From Kiritimatiellia bacterium (GTDB lineage Bacteria; Verrucomicrobiota; Kiritimatiellia; UBA8416; JABMPJ01): a stretch of 32,469 bases of DNA. This document shows positions 8,103 through 16,655 of the stretch, piece after piece. Location: contig JADHWE010000030.1 of the NCBI GenBank assembly GCA_016783675.1, positions 1 through 32,469 of the forward strand. Reading direction: 5' to 3'. A program made the translations under genes and the position numbers. Below the pieces are notes generated by a model. It had not been told where the DNA came from, made no database searches, and saw only the letters and a list, made by a program, of their open reading frames with translations. Within the stretch, counting starts at the first letter, position 1, and each line of letters opens with the position of its first letter.

Positions 8103-8900
8103 ATGACGCTGGCTGTCCAAGGCGACTACAAGGTCGACCTCGAAGTATTCGAGGGCCCCCTCGACCTGTTGCTCTACCTGATCCGCAAGGACGAGGTGGA
8201 TATCTACGATATCCCCATCGAGCGCATCACGACCCAGTACATGGAGTATCTCAGCCTGATGCGCATGCTCGACCTGAACATCGCGGGCGAGTTTATCGTG
8301 ATGGCGGCTACGCTGATGATGATCAAGAGTCGCATGCTGCTGCCCGTCGAGGAGCGTGACGACCTGCCCGAAGAAGAGGAAGAGGCGGACCCGCGCTGGG
8401 AGCTGGTACGTCAGCTTGTCGAATACAAGAAGTTCAAGGATGCCGCCGCACTCCTGCAGGACTGGGAGGTGTCGCAGGAGAACGCCTTCCTGCACAGCGG
8501 AACCGGCGTGGTGCTTGAGCCGGAAGAACCCGGCCTCGCGATCAAGGACGTGAACATTTTCGATCTGATCACCGCGTTCAACGAGGTCCTCAAGCGCGCC
8601 GCCGTGGAGGATCTGGGCGAGATCTTTGCCGAGAAGTTTACCGTGGCGGAGAAGCTCGAGACCATCCTTCACAGCGTGCGCAGCGGCAAGTCGGTCATGT
8701 TTTTCGAGCTCTTCTCCAGGATGAGCTCCCGCCAGGAGATCGTCTGTACCTTCCTGGCGCTTCTCGAGTTGATCAAGATCAGACAGGTTGACGTAGTGCA
8801 GAAGGATCGCTTCGGCGATATCACCATTGAAGCCGCGGAAGAGGCCGAAGAGGAAGCTGCTGCTGCCGCGGGCTTCGAGCAGGAATATGAAGATGAGTGA
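8103..8900 (+). CDS. scpA: Segregation and condensation protein A
   Basis: Kleisin subunit of the bacterial SMC-ScpAB condensin, which organises the chromosome for segregation. 265 residues, normal length. The N-terminal part carries the family hallmark FEGPLDLLLYLIRKDEVDIYD (residues about 15-35) and the run AATLMMIKSRMLLP (about 67-80) that packs on the SMC head. A charged linker (DLPEEEEEADPRW) separates it from the C-terminal winged helix, which ends in an acidic/alanine tail. It shares eight bases with scpB, fitting coupled production of the two partners. No smc gene lies in the window. Confidence 0.95.
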   Translation: MTLAVQGDYKVDLEVFEGPLDLLLYLIRKDEVDIYDIPIERITTQYMEYLSLMRMLDLNIAGEFIVMAATLMMIKSRMLLPVEERDDLPEEEEEADPRWELVRQLVEYKKFKDAAALLQDWEVSQENAFLHSGTGVVLEPEEPGLAIKDVNIFDLITAFNEVLKRAAVEDLGEIFAEKFTVAEKLETILHSVRSGKSVMFFELFSRMSSRQEIVCTFLALLELIKIRQVDVVQKDRFGDITIEAAEEAEEEAAAAAGFEQEYEDE

Positions 8901-9690
8901 GAGCAACGTAGAGATAAACGAGGATGACATCCTCGACCTGAAGCAAATCATCGGTGCCATGATCTTTGGCGCGAACCGGTCGCTTTCCATCAAGGAGATG
9001 AAAAAGACGCTCCGTGCCGTGGCCGAGGAGTCTGGCGGCCCCGCCAAGGCATACGCGACCGTGCGCGAGAGCGAGATCGCACAGGCACTCGAGCACTTGA
9101 TCGTCGAGGTCGACCAGCTCAAGGGCGGGATGCATATCGCCGAAGTGGCCGGCGGCTTCCGGTTCCAGAGCGACCCGCAGTGCGGCATCTGGCTGCGGCA
9201 TCTCCTCGACAAGGGCAAGCCCAGCCGCCTGTCTCAGCCCGGACTGGAGACCCTGGCCGTGATTGCCTATCGGCAGCCCATCACGCGTGCGCAGATCGAG
9301 GCCATCCGCGGCGTCAGTGTCGATCACGTCGTGCGCAAACTGCTGGAGATGCAGCTTGTTCGTATCTCCGGTCGATCCGAACTGCCCGGACGTCCCTTCA
9401 TGTACGCCACGACGCACTATTTTCTGGAGCATTTCGGGCTGCGCGACCTCAACCAGCTTGAAGAGGTGAACCCGATGCTGAAACGCCGCGATGTGGCCGT
9501 GTCGGTTGCGACCGCTCAGAAGGAAGCGACGCAGTCCGAACAGGAAGAGGCGGAGGAAGAGGCGGAGGAAGATCTCTTTGCCGAGGAAGAGCTCCTGGAA
9601 GAGGACGAGGCGGTTGAGGTCGAAGAAGTGGAGGCGCCTGAGTCCACTGAAGACGCCGAGGACGAAGAGAAGCCGACGGATACCCCGTGA
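8893..9690 (+). CDS. scpB: Segregation and condensation protein B
   Basis: Dimeric winged-helix partner of ScpA in the SMC condensin. 265 residues. The core (about 15-190) contains the family signature SRLSQPGLETLAVIAYRQPITRAQIE in two stretches, then RGVSVDHVVRKLLEM and GRPFMYATTHYFLEHFGL. The last 65 residues are an unusually long Glu/Asp-rich tail that is likely disordered. ATG 8893 overlaps the scpA stop and has AGGA at 8881-8884 at a good distance; ATG 8887 is in frame but too close to that site. The stop overlaps the GTG of hisC. Confidence 0.95.
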   Translation: MSESNVEINEDDILDLKQIIGAMIFGANRSLSIKEMKKTLRAVAEESGGPAKAYATVRESEIAQALEHLIVEVDQLKGGMHIAEVAGGFRFQSDPQCGIWLRHLLDKGKPSRLSQPGLETLAVIAYRQPITRAQIEAIRGVSVDHVVRKLLEMQLVRISGRSELPGRPFMYATTHYFLEHFGLRDLNQLEEVNPMLKRRDVAVSVATAQKEATQSEQEEAEEEAEEDLFAEEELLEEDEAVEVEEVEAPESTEDAEDEEKPTDTP

Positions 9691-10799
9691 AATCTTTTGC
9701 AGAGCTAGCCAACCCCTGGGCCGAAGACCTGATGGTCTACGAACCCGGTCGTCCCATCGAAGAGGTCGCCCGGGAACTGGGATTCGAGGATGCCGCTGAG
9801 ATCATCAAGCTCGCTTCCAACGAGAATGCGCTCGGCCCCTCACCCCTGGCTGTCGAAGCCATGCGCGACGCCGCATTGGCCATGCACCTCTACCCTGACG
9901 GCGGCACCCACTACCTGCGGCAGGATATCGCCGCCCACCTGGACGTTGATCCGGCCCAGGTCTTGCCCGGCACAGGAAGCAATGAGCTGATCGAGCTGCT
10001 GGGACATGTCTTTCTCCGTGAGGGTACCAACATCGTCATGTCGGAGCAGGCCTTCGTCGTCTATCGTCTCGTGGCCAGCGCGTCGCGTGCGGAGACCATC
10101 GCGGTGCCGATGACCGATTTCCGGCATGACCTCGAGGCCATGCGGGCCGCCATCACGCCGGAGACGCAGATCGTGTTCGTGGCCAACCCGAACAACCCCA
10201 CCGGCACCATGGTGTCACAGGAGGAGATCGACCGGTTCATGGACGCGGTTCCGGACGACGTGATCGTCTGCTTTGACGAGGCCTACGTGGAACTCCTTGA
10301 CGATGCCGACCAGGTTGATGTGCTCCAGTACGTGCGCGCGGGCCGTAACGTGGTGGTGCTGCGCACCTTCTCCAAGGCCTATGGACTGGCCGGGCTCCGC
10401 GTTGGCTATGCCGTGGCGCCGGAGCCATGCATTGCACTGCTGAACCGGGTGCGCCAACCGTTCAACGTCACCGCGATGGCCCAGCTTGCCGCTCGCGCCG
10501 CCCTCGGCGACGAGGGGCATATTGCGCAAACGCGCCAGATGGTGCGGGATGGAATTGTCCAGTTTGAGGCCGGATTCAAGGCCTTGGGACTGCCCTGGGT
10601 GCCGACGGTCGTGAATTTTGTGCTTGTCGAGGTGGGTGCAGGACGTGAGAAGTTTGTAGCGCTGCAGAAAGAAGGGGTCATCACGCGCCCCATGGATGGA
10701 TACGGCCTGCCGGATCACATCCGCATCACGATCGGCACCCGTGAAGAAAACGAGAGGTGTCTTGCCGCGTTGGCGCGTGTCACGGGAAAAGGGCAGTGA
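9687..10799 (+). CDS. hisC: HisC-family aminotransferase, probably serving aromatic synthesis
   Basis: PLP-dependent aminotransferase of the histidinol-phosphate family, 370 residues. FVANPNNPTGTMV, CFDEAYVELL and RTFSKAYGLAGLRVGY are present, with Lys 230 forming the Schiff base. GTG 9687 overlaps the scpB stop (GTGA), and the gene's own stop overlaps the tyrA start the same way. Members of this family often transaminate aromatic keto acids, and here it sits directly before prephenate dehydrogenase and EPSP synthase. A role in tyrosine/phenylalanine synthesis is therefore as likely as one in histidine synthesis. No other his gene is in the window. Confidence 0.92.
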   Translation: MKSFAELANPWAEDLMVYEPGRPIEEVARELGFEDAAEIIKLASNENALGPSPLAVEAMRDAALAMHLYPDGGTHYLRQDIAAHLDVDPAQVLPGTGSNELIELLGHVFLREGTNIVMSEQAFVVYRLVASASRAETIAVPMTDFRHDLEAMRAAITPETQIVFVANPNNPTGTMVSQEEIDRFMDAVPDDVIVCFDEAYVELLDDADQVDVLQYVRAGRNVVVLRTFSKAYGLAGLRVGYAVAPEPCIALLNRVRQPFNVTAMAQLAARAALGDEGHIAQTRQMVRDGIVQFEAGFKALGLPWVPTVVNFVLVEVGAGREKFVALQKEGVITRPMDGYGLPDHIRITIGTREENERCLAALARVTGKGQ

Positions 10800-11650
10800 A
10801 GCAAGTAGGACTCATAGGATTGGGCCTGATGGGCGGGTCGCTGGGGCTGGCGCTGAAGCGCCGCGCGCCGGACCTGAGAGTTGTGGCCTATGCGCGCCGC
10901 GTGGAGACACGCGAGGCCGCGCTCTCACTCGCCGCGGCCGATATCGTGGTCGACACGCCGGAGCAGGCTGCCAGGGGTTCCGACCTGGTCGTGCTCTGTG
11001 TCCCCGTTCTGCGACTGGCCGAGATGGCGCAGGCGTGCCTGCCGGGCTTGGCGCCCGGTGCCGTGCTGACGGATGTCGGCAGCACCAAGCATGCTGTCAT
11101 CGCGAGCATTGCACCTGTCCTGGAAGGCTCCGGGGCGGTGTTCGTGGGATCGCACCCGATCGCCGGCTCCGAGGAAACCGGCATCGAAGCGGCCCGTGAA
11201 GATCTCTACCAGGACGCGACCGTCGTAGTGACGCCGCTGGCCGGGGACAACCCCGACGCTGTGTCCCGTACGGTTACGCTCTGGGAACTCATTGGCGGCA
11301 ACGTGCAGGTCATGACCCCGCATGCGCACGATGCCATTGTGGCCCGCACGAGCCATCTGCCGCACCTGGTGGCGGCCGCCTTGGCCGGGTCCGTCTGCCG
11401 CGATCCAGAGGATATTGCCCCGCTGTGCGGTTCCGGGCTCCGTGATACCACGCGGATCGCCTCTGGGTCCGCCGAGATCTGGCACGATATCGTTCGCACG
11501 AACCGCAGCGCGATCCAGACCGAGCTGGATGCATTCACCGCCTCGATCGACCTGTTGCGCAAACTGATTGATGATGAAGACTACGAGGGCGTCCACCGCT
11601 TTCTCGACGAATGTCGCGCCCGCCGGATGAAAGTCTTCAGTAGCGAGTAA
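10796..11650 (+). CDS. tyrA: Prephenate dehydrogenase
   Basis: Converts prephenate to 4-hydroxyphenylpyruvate with NAD(P)+, the committed step to tyrosine. 284 residues, a stand-alone form without a chorismate mutase or ACT domain. The dinucleotide-binding loop GLGLMG is at residues 8-13. GSHPIAGSEETG holds the catalytic histidine region, and TSHLPHLVAAALA and SGLRDTTRIASG are family blocks of the helical dimer domain. GTG 10796 overlaps the hisC stop (GTGA). The product would be transaminated by the neighbouring HisC-family enzyme. The absence of an ACT domain suggests no direct tyrosine feedback through that domain. Confidence 0.95.
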   Translation: MKQVGLIGLGLMGGSLGLALKRRAPDLRVVAYARRVETREAALSLAAADIVVDTPEQAARGSDLVVLCVPVLRLAEMAQACLPGLAPGAVLTDVGSTKHAVIASIAPVLEGSGAVFVGSHPIAGSEETGIEAAREDLYQDATVVVTPLAGDNPDAVSRTVTLWELIGGNVQVMTPHAHDAIVARTSHLPHLVAAALAGSVCRDPEDIAPLCGSGLRDTTRIASGSAEIWHDIVRTNRSAIQTELDAFTASIDLLRKLIDDEDYEGVHRFLDECRARRMKVFSSE

Positions 11651-11657
11651 TTGTCCC

Positions 11658-13655
11658 ATGACCGCCACTGGCTCCATAACCGTCGCACCATGCTCACGTA
11701 TCGCGGGCGAACTGCGCATGCCCGGCGACAAGAGCGTATCGCACCGTGCCGCCATGCTGGCAGCGCTGGCCAATGGGTCATCGACGCTGAGCGGCTTCCT
11801 GGCCAGCGAGGACTGCCTCAACACGTTGTCCGCTGTCGAGGCGCTGGGCGCCGGGGTCGAGCGTGACGGGACGACTGTCACTATCACCGGTACCGGCGGA
11901 ACGTTTCGACCCGCCGAAGGAGCGCTGGACCTCGGAAACTCCGGCACGGGTATGCGTCTACTGGCCGGTCTACTGGCCGGGCAAACCTTCGAGACAGAGC
12001 TGACCGGCGATGCCTCCCTCTGTTCGCGCCCCATGCGGCGCATCCAGGAGCCGCTCGAGGCCATGGGCGCCCATGTTACGCTCACGGGCGACACCGGGAC
12101 CGCTCCGATGCGAGTGGGAGGTGCGCCTCTCCATGCCATCTCCTATCCGCTCCCCGTTGCCTCCGCCCAGGTGAAGTCATGCATCCTCCTGGCCGGCCTC
12201 TACGCGGAAGGGACCACGACGGTGATCGAGCCGCGCCCGACGCGTGATCATACCGAGCAGCTCCTTCGCGGAATGGGTGTGCCGGTGAACGTGGACGGAC
12301 TGAGCGTCTCGGTTGACGGCTGTGGATCGCAGGGGCCGCAGCTCACGGCCGGCTCAATCACGGTCCCGGGTGACTTTTCGTCCGCCGCCTTCTGGATCGT
12401 CGCCGCGGCGTGTCGTCCCGGGTCGCAGGTCACCATCCGCAACGTCGGTTTGAACCCGCGGCGTACGGCTCTTCTCGATGTACTCAAGCGTATGGGCGCC
12501 GGATTGAGCATAACACCCACGTCCGGTGCCGATGCCGCTGAGCCGATCGGTGACATAACAGTGGATGGTTCGCCCCTCTATGGAACAACGGTCGAGGGCG
12601 ACGAGATACCAAACCTGATCGACGAGCTCCCGCTTGTTGCCGTGGCGGGCGCCATGGCCGAAGGCGCAACCGTGATACGGGGTGCCGGGGAACTGCGCGT
12701 CAAAGAGAGCGATCGCATCGCCACCACCGTGGCCATGCTGCAGGCTGTAGGCGTGCAGGTGGAAGAAGCCCCCGACGGGATGACCGTAACCGGCGGGCCC
12801 GTTTCAGGTGGTGCATCGATCGACAGCCGCGGCGACCACCGCATTGCCATGTGCGGCGCCATACTCGGCCTGGTGGGGCGGGGCCCCGTCGACGTGGTCA
12901 ACGTCGACTGTATCGCGACATCTTACCCATCGTTCTGGGAGGACCTGGATCGTGTCAGTTGTAGGGGGAAAGACAACGTGACATTTGTAATAGCAATTGA
13001 TGGCCCCGCAGCCTCGGGAAAATCCACAGTGGCCAAGAGAGTCGCAGCCGCGCTGGATGATGCTTTCTACGTCGACTCGGGCGCCGTCTACCGCGGCATT
13101 GCCTGGGCCGCATTGGAGCGCCGTGTGGACGTGCATGACGCCGATGCCGTCGCCCGGATGCTCGACGAGTTGGATGTTGGGTTCTTCACGCGTGACGGGG
13201 CGGTGGGGTTCGGGATCGATGGCGTGGAGCCCGGCATGGCCATCCGGACCCCGGCCGTCAACAATGCGGTCAGTCCTATCGCCGTCATCCCCGCGGTTCG
13301 CGTCCAGGTAGTGAAATGGCTGCAGGGCATGGTCTCGCTCGGGACGCTGGTCATGGAGGGACGCGATATCGGCACCGCCGTTTTTCCTGAGACTCCTCTG
13401 AAATTCTATCTCGATGCGTCGCCCGAGGAGCGCGTACGGCGCCGCCATCGGGAGATGGCCGCCGACAACGCCATTGACGAAGAGGAGGTGGGCGCCTCGC
13501 TGCGTCGCCGCGACAAGATCGACAGCAGTCGCAAGATGGATCCACTGCAGGTGGCGTCCGGTGCCGTCCGTATTGACTCGACCGCGATGGGCATCGACCA
13601 GGTCGTCGACACGATCGTGGCCGCCGTTGAGAGGGATGGGGGTGCCTGGCGGTGA
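11658..13655 (+). CDS. aroA-cmk: Fused EPSP synthase and cytidylate kinase
   Basis: One 665-residue reading frame carries two enzymes. Residues 1 to about 432 are 3-phosphoshikimate 1-carboxyvinyltransferase (MPGDKSVSHRAAML with Lys 25; LGNSGTGMRLLAGLLAG; ASAQVKSCILLAGLYAEG; RVKESDRI; DHRIAMCGA). Residues 441-665 are cytidylate kinase (IDGPAASGKST P-loop at 447-457; YVDSGAVYRGIAW; VMEGRDIGTAVFP; RRRDKIDSSRKMDPL). They are joined by a linker of about ten residues. aroA and cmk are neighbours in many genomes, so loss of a stop could create this fusion. An in-frame GTG at 12978 with GGGGGA before it may also yield free Cmk. tyrA lies seven bases upstream. Confidence 0.95.
   Translation: MTATGSITVAPCSRIAGELRMPGDKSVSHRAAMLAALANGSSTLSGFLASEDCLNTLSAVEALGAGVERDGTTVTITGTGGTFRPAEGALDLGNSGTGMRLLAGLLAGQTFETELTGDASLCSRPMRRIQEPLEAMGAHVTLTGDTGTAPMRVGGAPLHAISYPLPVASAQVKSCILLAGLYAEGTTTVIEPRPTRDHTEQLLRGMGVPVNVDGLSVSVDGCGSQGPQLTAGSITVPGDFSSAAFWIVAAACRPGSQVTIRNVGLNPRRTALLDVLKRMGAGLSITPTSGADAAEPIGDITVDGSPLYGTTVEGDEIPNLIDELPLVAVAGAMAEGATVIRGAGELRVKESDRIATTVAMLQAVGVQVEEAPDGMTVTGGPVSGGASIDSRGDHRIAMCGAILGLVGRGPVDVVNVDCIATSYPSFWEDLDRVSCRGKDNVTFVIAIDGPAASGKSTVAKRVAAALDDAFYVDSGAVYRGIAWAALERRVDVHDADAVARMLDELDVGFFTRDGAVGFGIDGVEPGMAIRTPAVNNAVSPIAVIPAVRVQVVKWLQGMVSLGTLVMEGRDIGTAVFPETPLKFYLDASPEERVRRRHREMAADNAIDEEEVGASLRRRDKIDSSRKMDPLQVASGAVRIDSTAMGIDQVVDTIVAAVERDGGAWR
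12964..12980 (+). promoter_or_regulatory. Internal ribosome site and GTG for a free Cmk
   Basis: Purine-rich GGGGGA (12964-12969) lies eight bases before GTG 12978, which is codon 441 of the fused frame and exactly where a free cytidylate kinase would begin (MTFVIAIDGPAASGKS). The internal start would give a 225-residue Cmk, normal for the family. Confidence 0.45.
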
Positions 13656-13665
13656 ATTCCCTTGT

Positions 13666-13706
13666 CGTAGCGAAGCGGAGACCCGCCGTAGCTTGGCGAA
13701 GGCGGG
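13666..13706. repeat. REP-like palindrome after aroA-cmk
   Basis: CCCGCC (13682-13687) pairs with GGCGGG (13701-13706) around a 13-base loop containing the decamer CTTGGCGAAG (13692-13701). The preceding CGTAGCGAAG is a partial copy. The same decamer occurs at 22664-22673 and 32262-32271, both intergenic. Confidence 0.55.
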
Positions 13707-13791
13707 CCGCAACCCGATTTACCTTGAACTGCGCATAGGTCGCGGGTAAGTTGCACCTCGTTTTCACACGAACCGAGAGAGATGCTGTCCT

Positions 13792-14013
13792 ATGCCGAAG
13801 AGTGATGCCATAGAAGCCGAAGGAGTTGTGGTCAAGGTTCTGCCCGCCACGATGTATACGGTACGGCTTGAGAACGGGCACGAGCTGCTGGCCCATATCT
13901 CGGGAAAGATGCGCAAGCATTTCATCCGCATCACCGCCGGCGACCGCGTCACGGTCCAGATCTCGCCCTACGATCTCACCAAGGGCCGCATCACCTACCG
14001 CTACCGCGACTAG
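13792..14013 (+). CDS. infA: Translation initiation factor IF-1
   Basis: 73 residues, the complete S1-like OB fold of IF-1, which occupies the A site of the 30S subunit during initiation. [58 protein letters not shown] and the final YRYRD are all typical. The ribosome site is poor: the purine tract GAGAGAG at 13776-13782 is better placed for the out-of-frame ATG 13782, which encodes only seven residues before stopping at 13803-13805. It is separated from aroA-cmk by 136 bases with a palindrome, so it may have its own promoter; a weak TTGAAC (13724) / TAAGTT (13747) pair is present. Confidence 0.96.
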   Translation: MPKSDAIEAEGVVVKVLPATMYTVRLENGHELLAHISGKMRKHFIRITAGDRVTVQISPYDLTKGRITYRYRD

Positions 14014-14102
14014 TGTCCCATACACTTACCCGCAACCCTTACTCGGTTACCCTTACCCGATCCACTTCTTTCGTGCCTTCCGCCTTGAGCCGTAGCGCTT
14101 AG

Positions 14103-14124
14103 GTGAAAAGCGGCGTCAAGCCGC
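14103..14124 (-). terminator. Candidate terminator of the RluA-like gene
   Basis: On the minus strand, GCGGC-ttgac-GCCGC is followed directly by TTTT, 15 bases after the stop of the pseudouridine synthase. The five-pair GC stem with a short T-run is a modest intrinsic terminator. It lies between convergent genes. Confidence 0.45.
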
Positions 14125-14138
14125 CGCACTCCAAAGGT

Positions 14139-14969
14139 TTACGTCAACCGATACAACCGCAGCGTACGCCGGAAATCATGCGGCAGGGGCGCCTTGGCTC
14201 GGATCACCCCGCCGCTGACCGGGTTCTTCAACTGCAGGCCATACGCGTGCAGCATCTGACGACCCACCTTAGTCAGCTTTTCGGAGTGCTTCGAGCGCGA
14301 CCCGTACTGGCGGTCGCCAATCACCGGGTGTCCAAGGCCGGCCAGGTGTTTGCGGATCTGGTGCGTACGCCCCGTCTCGATGCGCACCGACACGTGGCTG
14401 GCTTCGCGATTGCTGTCCAGCACGCGCACGTGCGAGATGGCGCTCTCGTCTCCGATCGGCGTGGTGATGGTCTGTTCCTCGGGCGACACCTCTCCCGCTG
14501 CAAGCGCCCGGTAGACCTTGTTGATCTCGTGCCGCTTGAAAAGCTGCATGGCCTTCTCCAGCGCCTCCTCGTGGCGGGCCAGCAGGAGGCAGCCGGTGGT
14601 GTCCTTGTCGAGGCGGTGCACGCAGCAGGGCCAATTGGTCTGGGCCTGGCGCTGTAACCGCTCCTCCAGGCTGCGCGGTCCGTTTGAAAGAGTTGCCGCC
14701 GGTTTGTTGACGACGATGTAGTCATCGTCTTCGTAAAGTGTGACGATGCTAACCTTGGTCGGCCGGGAATCGTGCGGCACGATCTCCACCACGTCCCGCC
14801 CTCGCAACGGGTGACGCGCCATCCATATCCGCTTCCGGTTCACAAACACGTGCCGCGCATTCAGGAGCCCTTTGGCCGCATTCCGCGAGATCCCCAGCCG
14901 CTGGGCCAGGAAGTTCACCAGCTTGGTTCCTTTCTCTTCATCCGATACCGTGTACCGTTCCGCATCCAT
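14139..14969 (-). CDS. RluA-family pseudouridine synthase with S4 domain
   Basis: Isomerises uridine to pseudouridine in RNA, most likely large-subunit rRNA. 276 residues from ATG 14969; a longer frame to 15005 adds 12 uncharacteristic residues. An S4 RNA-binding domain (about 15-50, LVNFLAQRLGISRNAAKGLL) precedes the catalytic domain. Motif II CCVHRLDKDTTG carries the catalytic Asp 121, and ETGRTHQIRKHLAGLGHPVIG in two blocks is motif III. The combination of S4 and catalytic domains matches RluC/RluD rather than RluA or TruC. A second, S4-less paralogue is encoded at 23679-24380. It is divergent from the membrane protein at 15069. Confidence 0.92.
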   Translation of the reverse strand: MDAERYTVSDEEKGTKLVNFLAQRLGISRNAAKGLLNARHVFVNRKRIWMARHPLRGRDVVEIVPHDSRPTKVSIVTLYEDDDYIVVNKPAATLSNGPRSLEERLQRQAQTNWPCCVHRLDKDTTGCLLLARHEEALEKAMQLFKRHEINKVYRALAAGEVSPEEQTITTPIGDESAISHVRVLDSNREASHVSVRIETGRTHQIRKHLAGLGHPVIGDRQYGSRSKHSEKLTKVGRQMLHAYGLQLKNPVSGGVIRAKAPLPHDFRRTLRLYRLT

Positions 14970-15068
14970 GTCCCAACGGTAACATGGCGGAGAGCAAGTG
15001 GACAATCAATTGACTCTACGGACCCAATACCCGAGAGTTGGGACATGGACGCTCTTGGAGGAGACCCG

Positions 15069-16655
15069 GTGACCCGTGGACCTCTGCGCTATGCGGCAGT
15101 GGCAGTCGCCCTGTTTCTCGTCGTTCTGGCCCTCTGGATGCTGGCGCTGAGTGTCGTCGTCCATATCACCCCTGACGCATCGATCTACCTGCTGCATGCC
15201 CGCACGTTCACGGAGACCCTGAACCGGTTTACCTTCTCGCACGATTCCAAGGGCATCATGCTCATGTTTCTCCTCGCCCTGCCCGTGAAGCTCTTGGGCG
15301 CCACGATGGCGGCCGGCGCGCTCGCCCAGGCGGTGGCCTACCTGGCGGGGGCGGCTGTTATTGTCTGGTTGCTGCGCCGGCAGATGACCGTGGCCGTGTC
15401 GGTGGCTGCGCTCTGGATGATTGCCGCGTTCTCACCGCTCATGTGGGGTGGGAGAGTAAGGCCCGAAGACTTCGGCGTTGCTTTCACCATGCTCGCATTG
15501 CTGGGGGCGTATCGAGGTGCACGCTGGGGGGCGGTGCTCTGCGGCGCGATGGCAGCTATGGGGCTCTTCACGAAGACATCTCTGGTCCTCTCGCCATTGG
15601 TCGTCGGTGTTGTTGGCTGTCTGGCGGGCCATCGCGGTCGTGAACGGGCGGTCAGACTCGTGCTGCTCGCCGCCGGTTTCGCGACCGTGGCTGTTGTCGT
15701 GCTGGGATGGATTGTGCTGCTGGATGATGTGGGCCAGTGGTTCCGGCAGGCCCTGCAGTGGCCGGTGGAGTATAAGCGGGCCGTCGGCAAGACCGGGCTA
15801 TCGTGGCTCAACTTCTCCAACCTGTTTGCCCTGCTGCATGCCGGTCGACTGCAGTGGCTGTTTGTAGGAAGCGTGGCAGGGCTGTGCTACGCATGGCGAC
15901 GTGGCGCCGGGCGGCTGGCCCTGTTTGTCGCGGCACTGCTGGTGGCTGAATGTGTGCGGGTGGTGATCGAAGGGGAGCCGTGGCACTACGTCGTGGCCGT
16001 CATGGCGGTTCCCATGGTGGTGGGGACTTCTCTCTTCGGCTTGGGGCGGGATGGCCGGATGAACTGGTGTGGGGTAGGGGTGGTGGTGATTCTGCTGAGT
16101 CCCGTGTTCGTGGTCGCACTCCCCGATGCCGCCCGCGCCACGCGCCTGCGCCTGGTGCAGGACGGTATGACGCCACTGGAAGCGTTGGCCGAGTCCATGG
16201 CCCCGCATTACCGGCCCGGTGAGCAGATCATGGTTGGCGGACAGGACTACCAGGTGCTCCTGCACTTGAATGCGCCGCGACCGTACCCGATCCTTCCCCT
16301 GCACCTGCACGCCGTGTCGGAGGACGAGCAAGCGGCGGCAGAACAGCACTTTCGCGCCACCCCACCGGAATGGATCATCGATAGCCGCCCCCTGACCAGT
16401 CCCGTTCCGTTTCGCCTGGTCGGCCACCCCGACCAGTTGACATATGTCTACATCTCTCCGGATGAATCAGAGGTGGAGAAGCCGCGGGATGGCATCAGGA
16501 TCGGCGCACGCTACCCAACCCGGCGGCTGGCGACAGACCTTCCCGGCAAGCTCTTGCGCGAGTATCCCTACCACCTGGTCGCCGACACGGGTCTTCACCA
16601 AGCCTGGCGATTGACGGTTGGTGGCGTCAGAAATCCTCAGCAGAGCCAGAATTAG
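15069..16655 (+). CDS. Polytopic membrane protein, probably GT-C glycosyltransferase
   Basis: 528 residues with about ten hydrophobic spans in the first 350 residues, then a soluble C-terminal domain of about 170 residues. After the first span, ITPDASIYLLHARTF places an Asp in the first external loop, and WGGRVRPEDFGVAF lies further on. This acidic-loop arrangement is seen in GT-C enzymes of the ArnT/PMT type that use polyprenyl-phosphate sugars. GTG 15069 is chosen because GGAGGAG (15057-15063) sits five bases before it; ATG 15045 is in frame with a weaker site. Assignment to a precise family is uncertain. Its C-terminal domain is predicted external. Confidence 0.75.
   Translation: MTRGPLRYAAVAVALFLVVLALWMLALSVVVHITPDASIYLLHARTFTETLNRFTFSHDSKGIMLMFLLALPVKLLGATMAAGALAQAVAYLAGAAVIVWLLRRQMTVAVSVAALWMIAAFSPLMWGGRVRPEDFGVAFTMLALLGAYRGARWGAVLCGAMAAMGLFTKTSLVLSPLVVGVVGCLAGHRGRERAVRLVLLAAGFATVAVVVLGWIVLLDDVGQWFRQALQWPVEYKRAVGKTGLSWLNFSNLFALLHAGRLQWLFVGSVAGLCYAWRRGAGRLALFVAALLVAECVRVVIEGEPWHYVVAVMAVPMVVGTSLFGLGRDGRMNWCGVGVVVILLSPVFVVALPDAARATRLRLVQDGMTPLEALAESMAPHYRPGEQIMVGGQDYQVLLHLNAPRPYPILPLHLHAVSEDEQAAAEQHFRATPPEWIIDSRPLTSPVPFRLVGHPDQLTYVYISPDESEVEKPRDGIRIGARYPTRRLATDLPGKLLREYPYHLVADTGLHQAWRLTVGGVRNPQQSQN

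Noticed and set aside
7719-9218. Long minus-strand open frame opposite trpS, scpA and scpB
   Set aside because: It spans three clear plus-strand genes and the heptamer array, and has no family signature.
10925-12139. Long minus-strand open frame opposite tyrA and aroA
   Set aside because: Both plus-strand genes carry strong motifs. The minus frame is Ser/Arg/Pro-rich shadow text.
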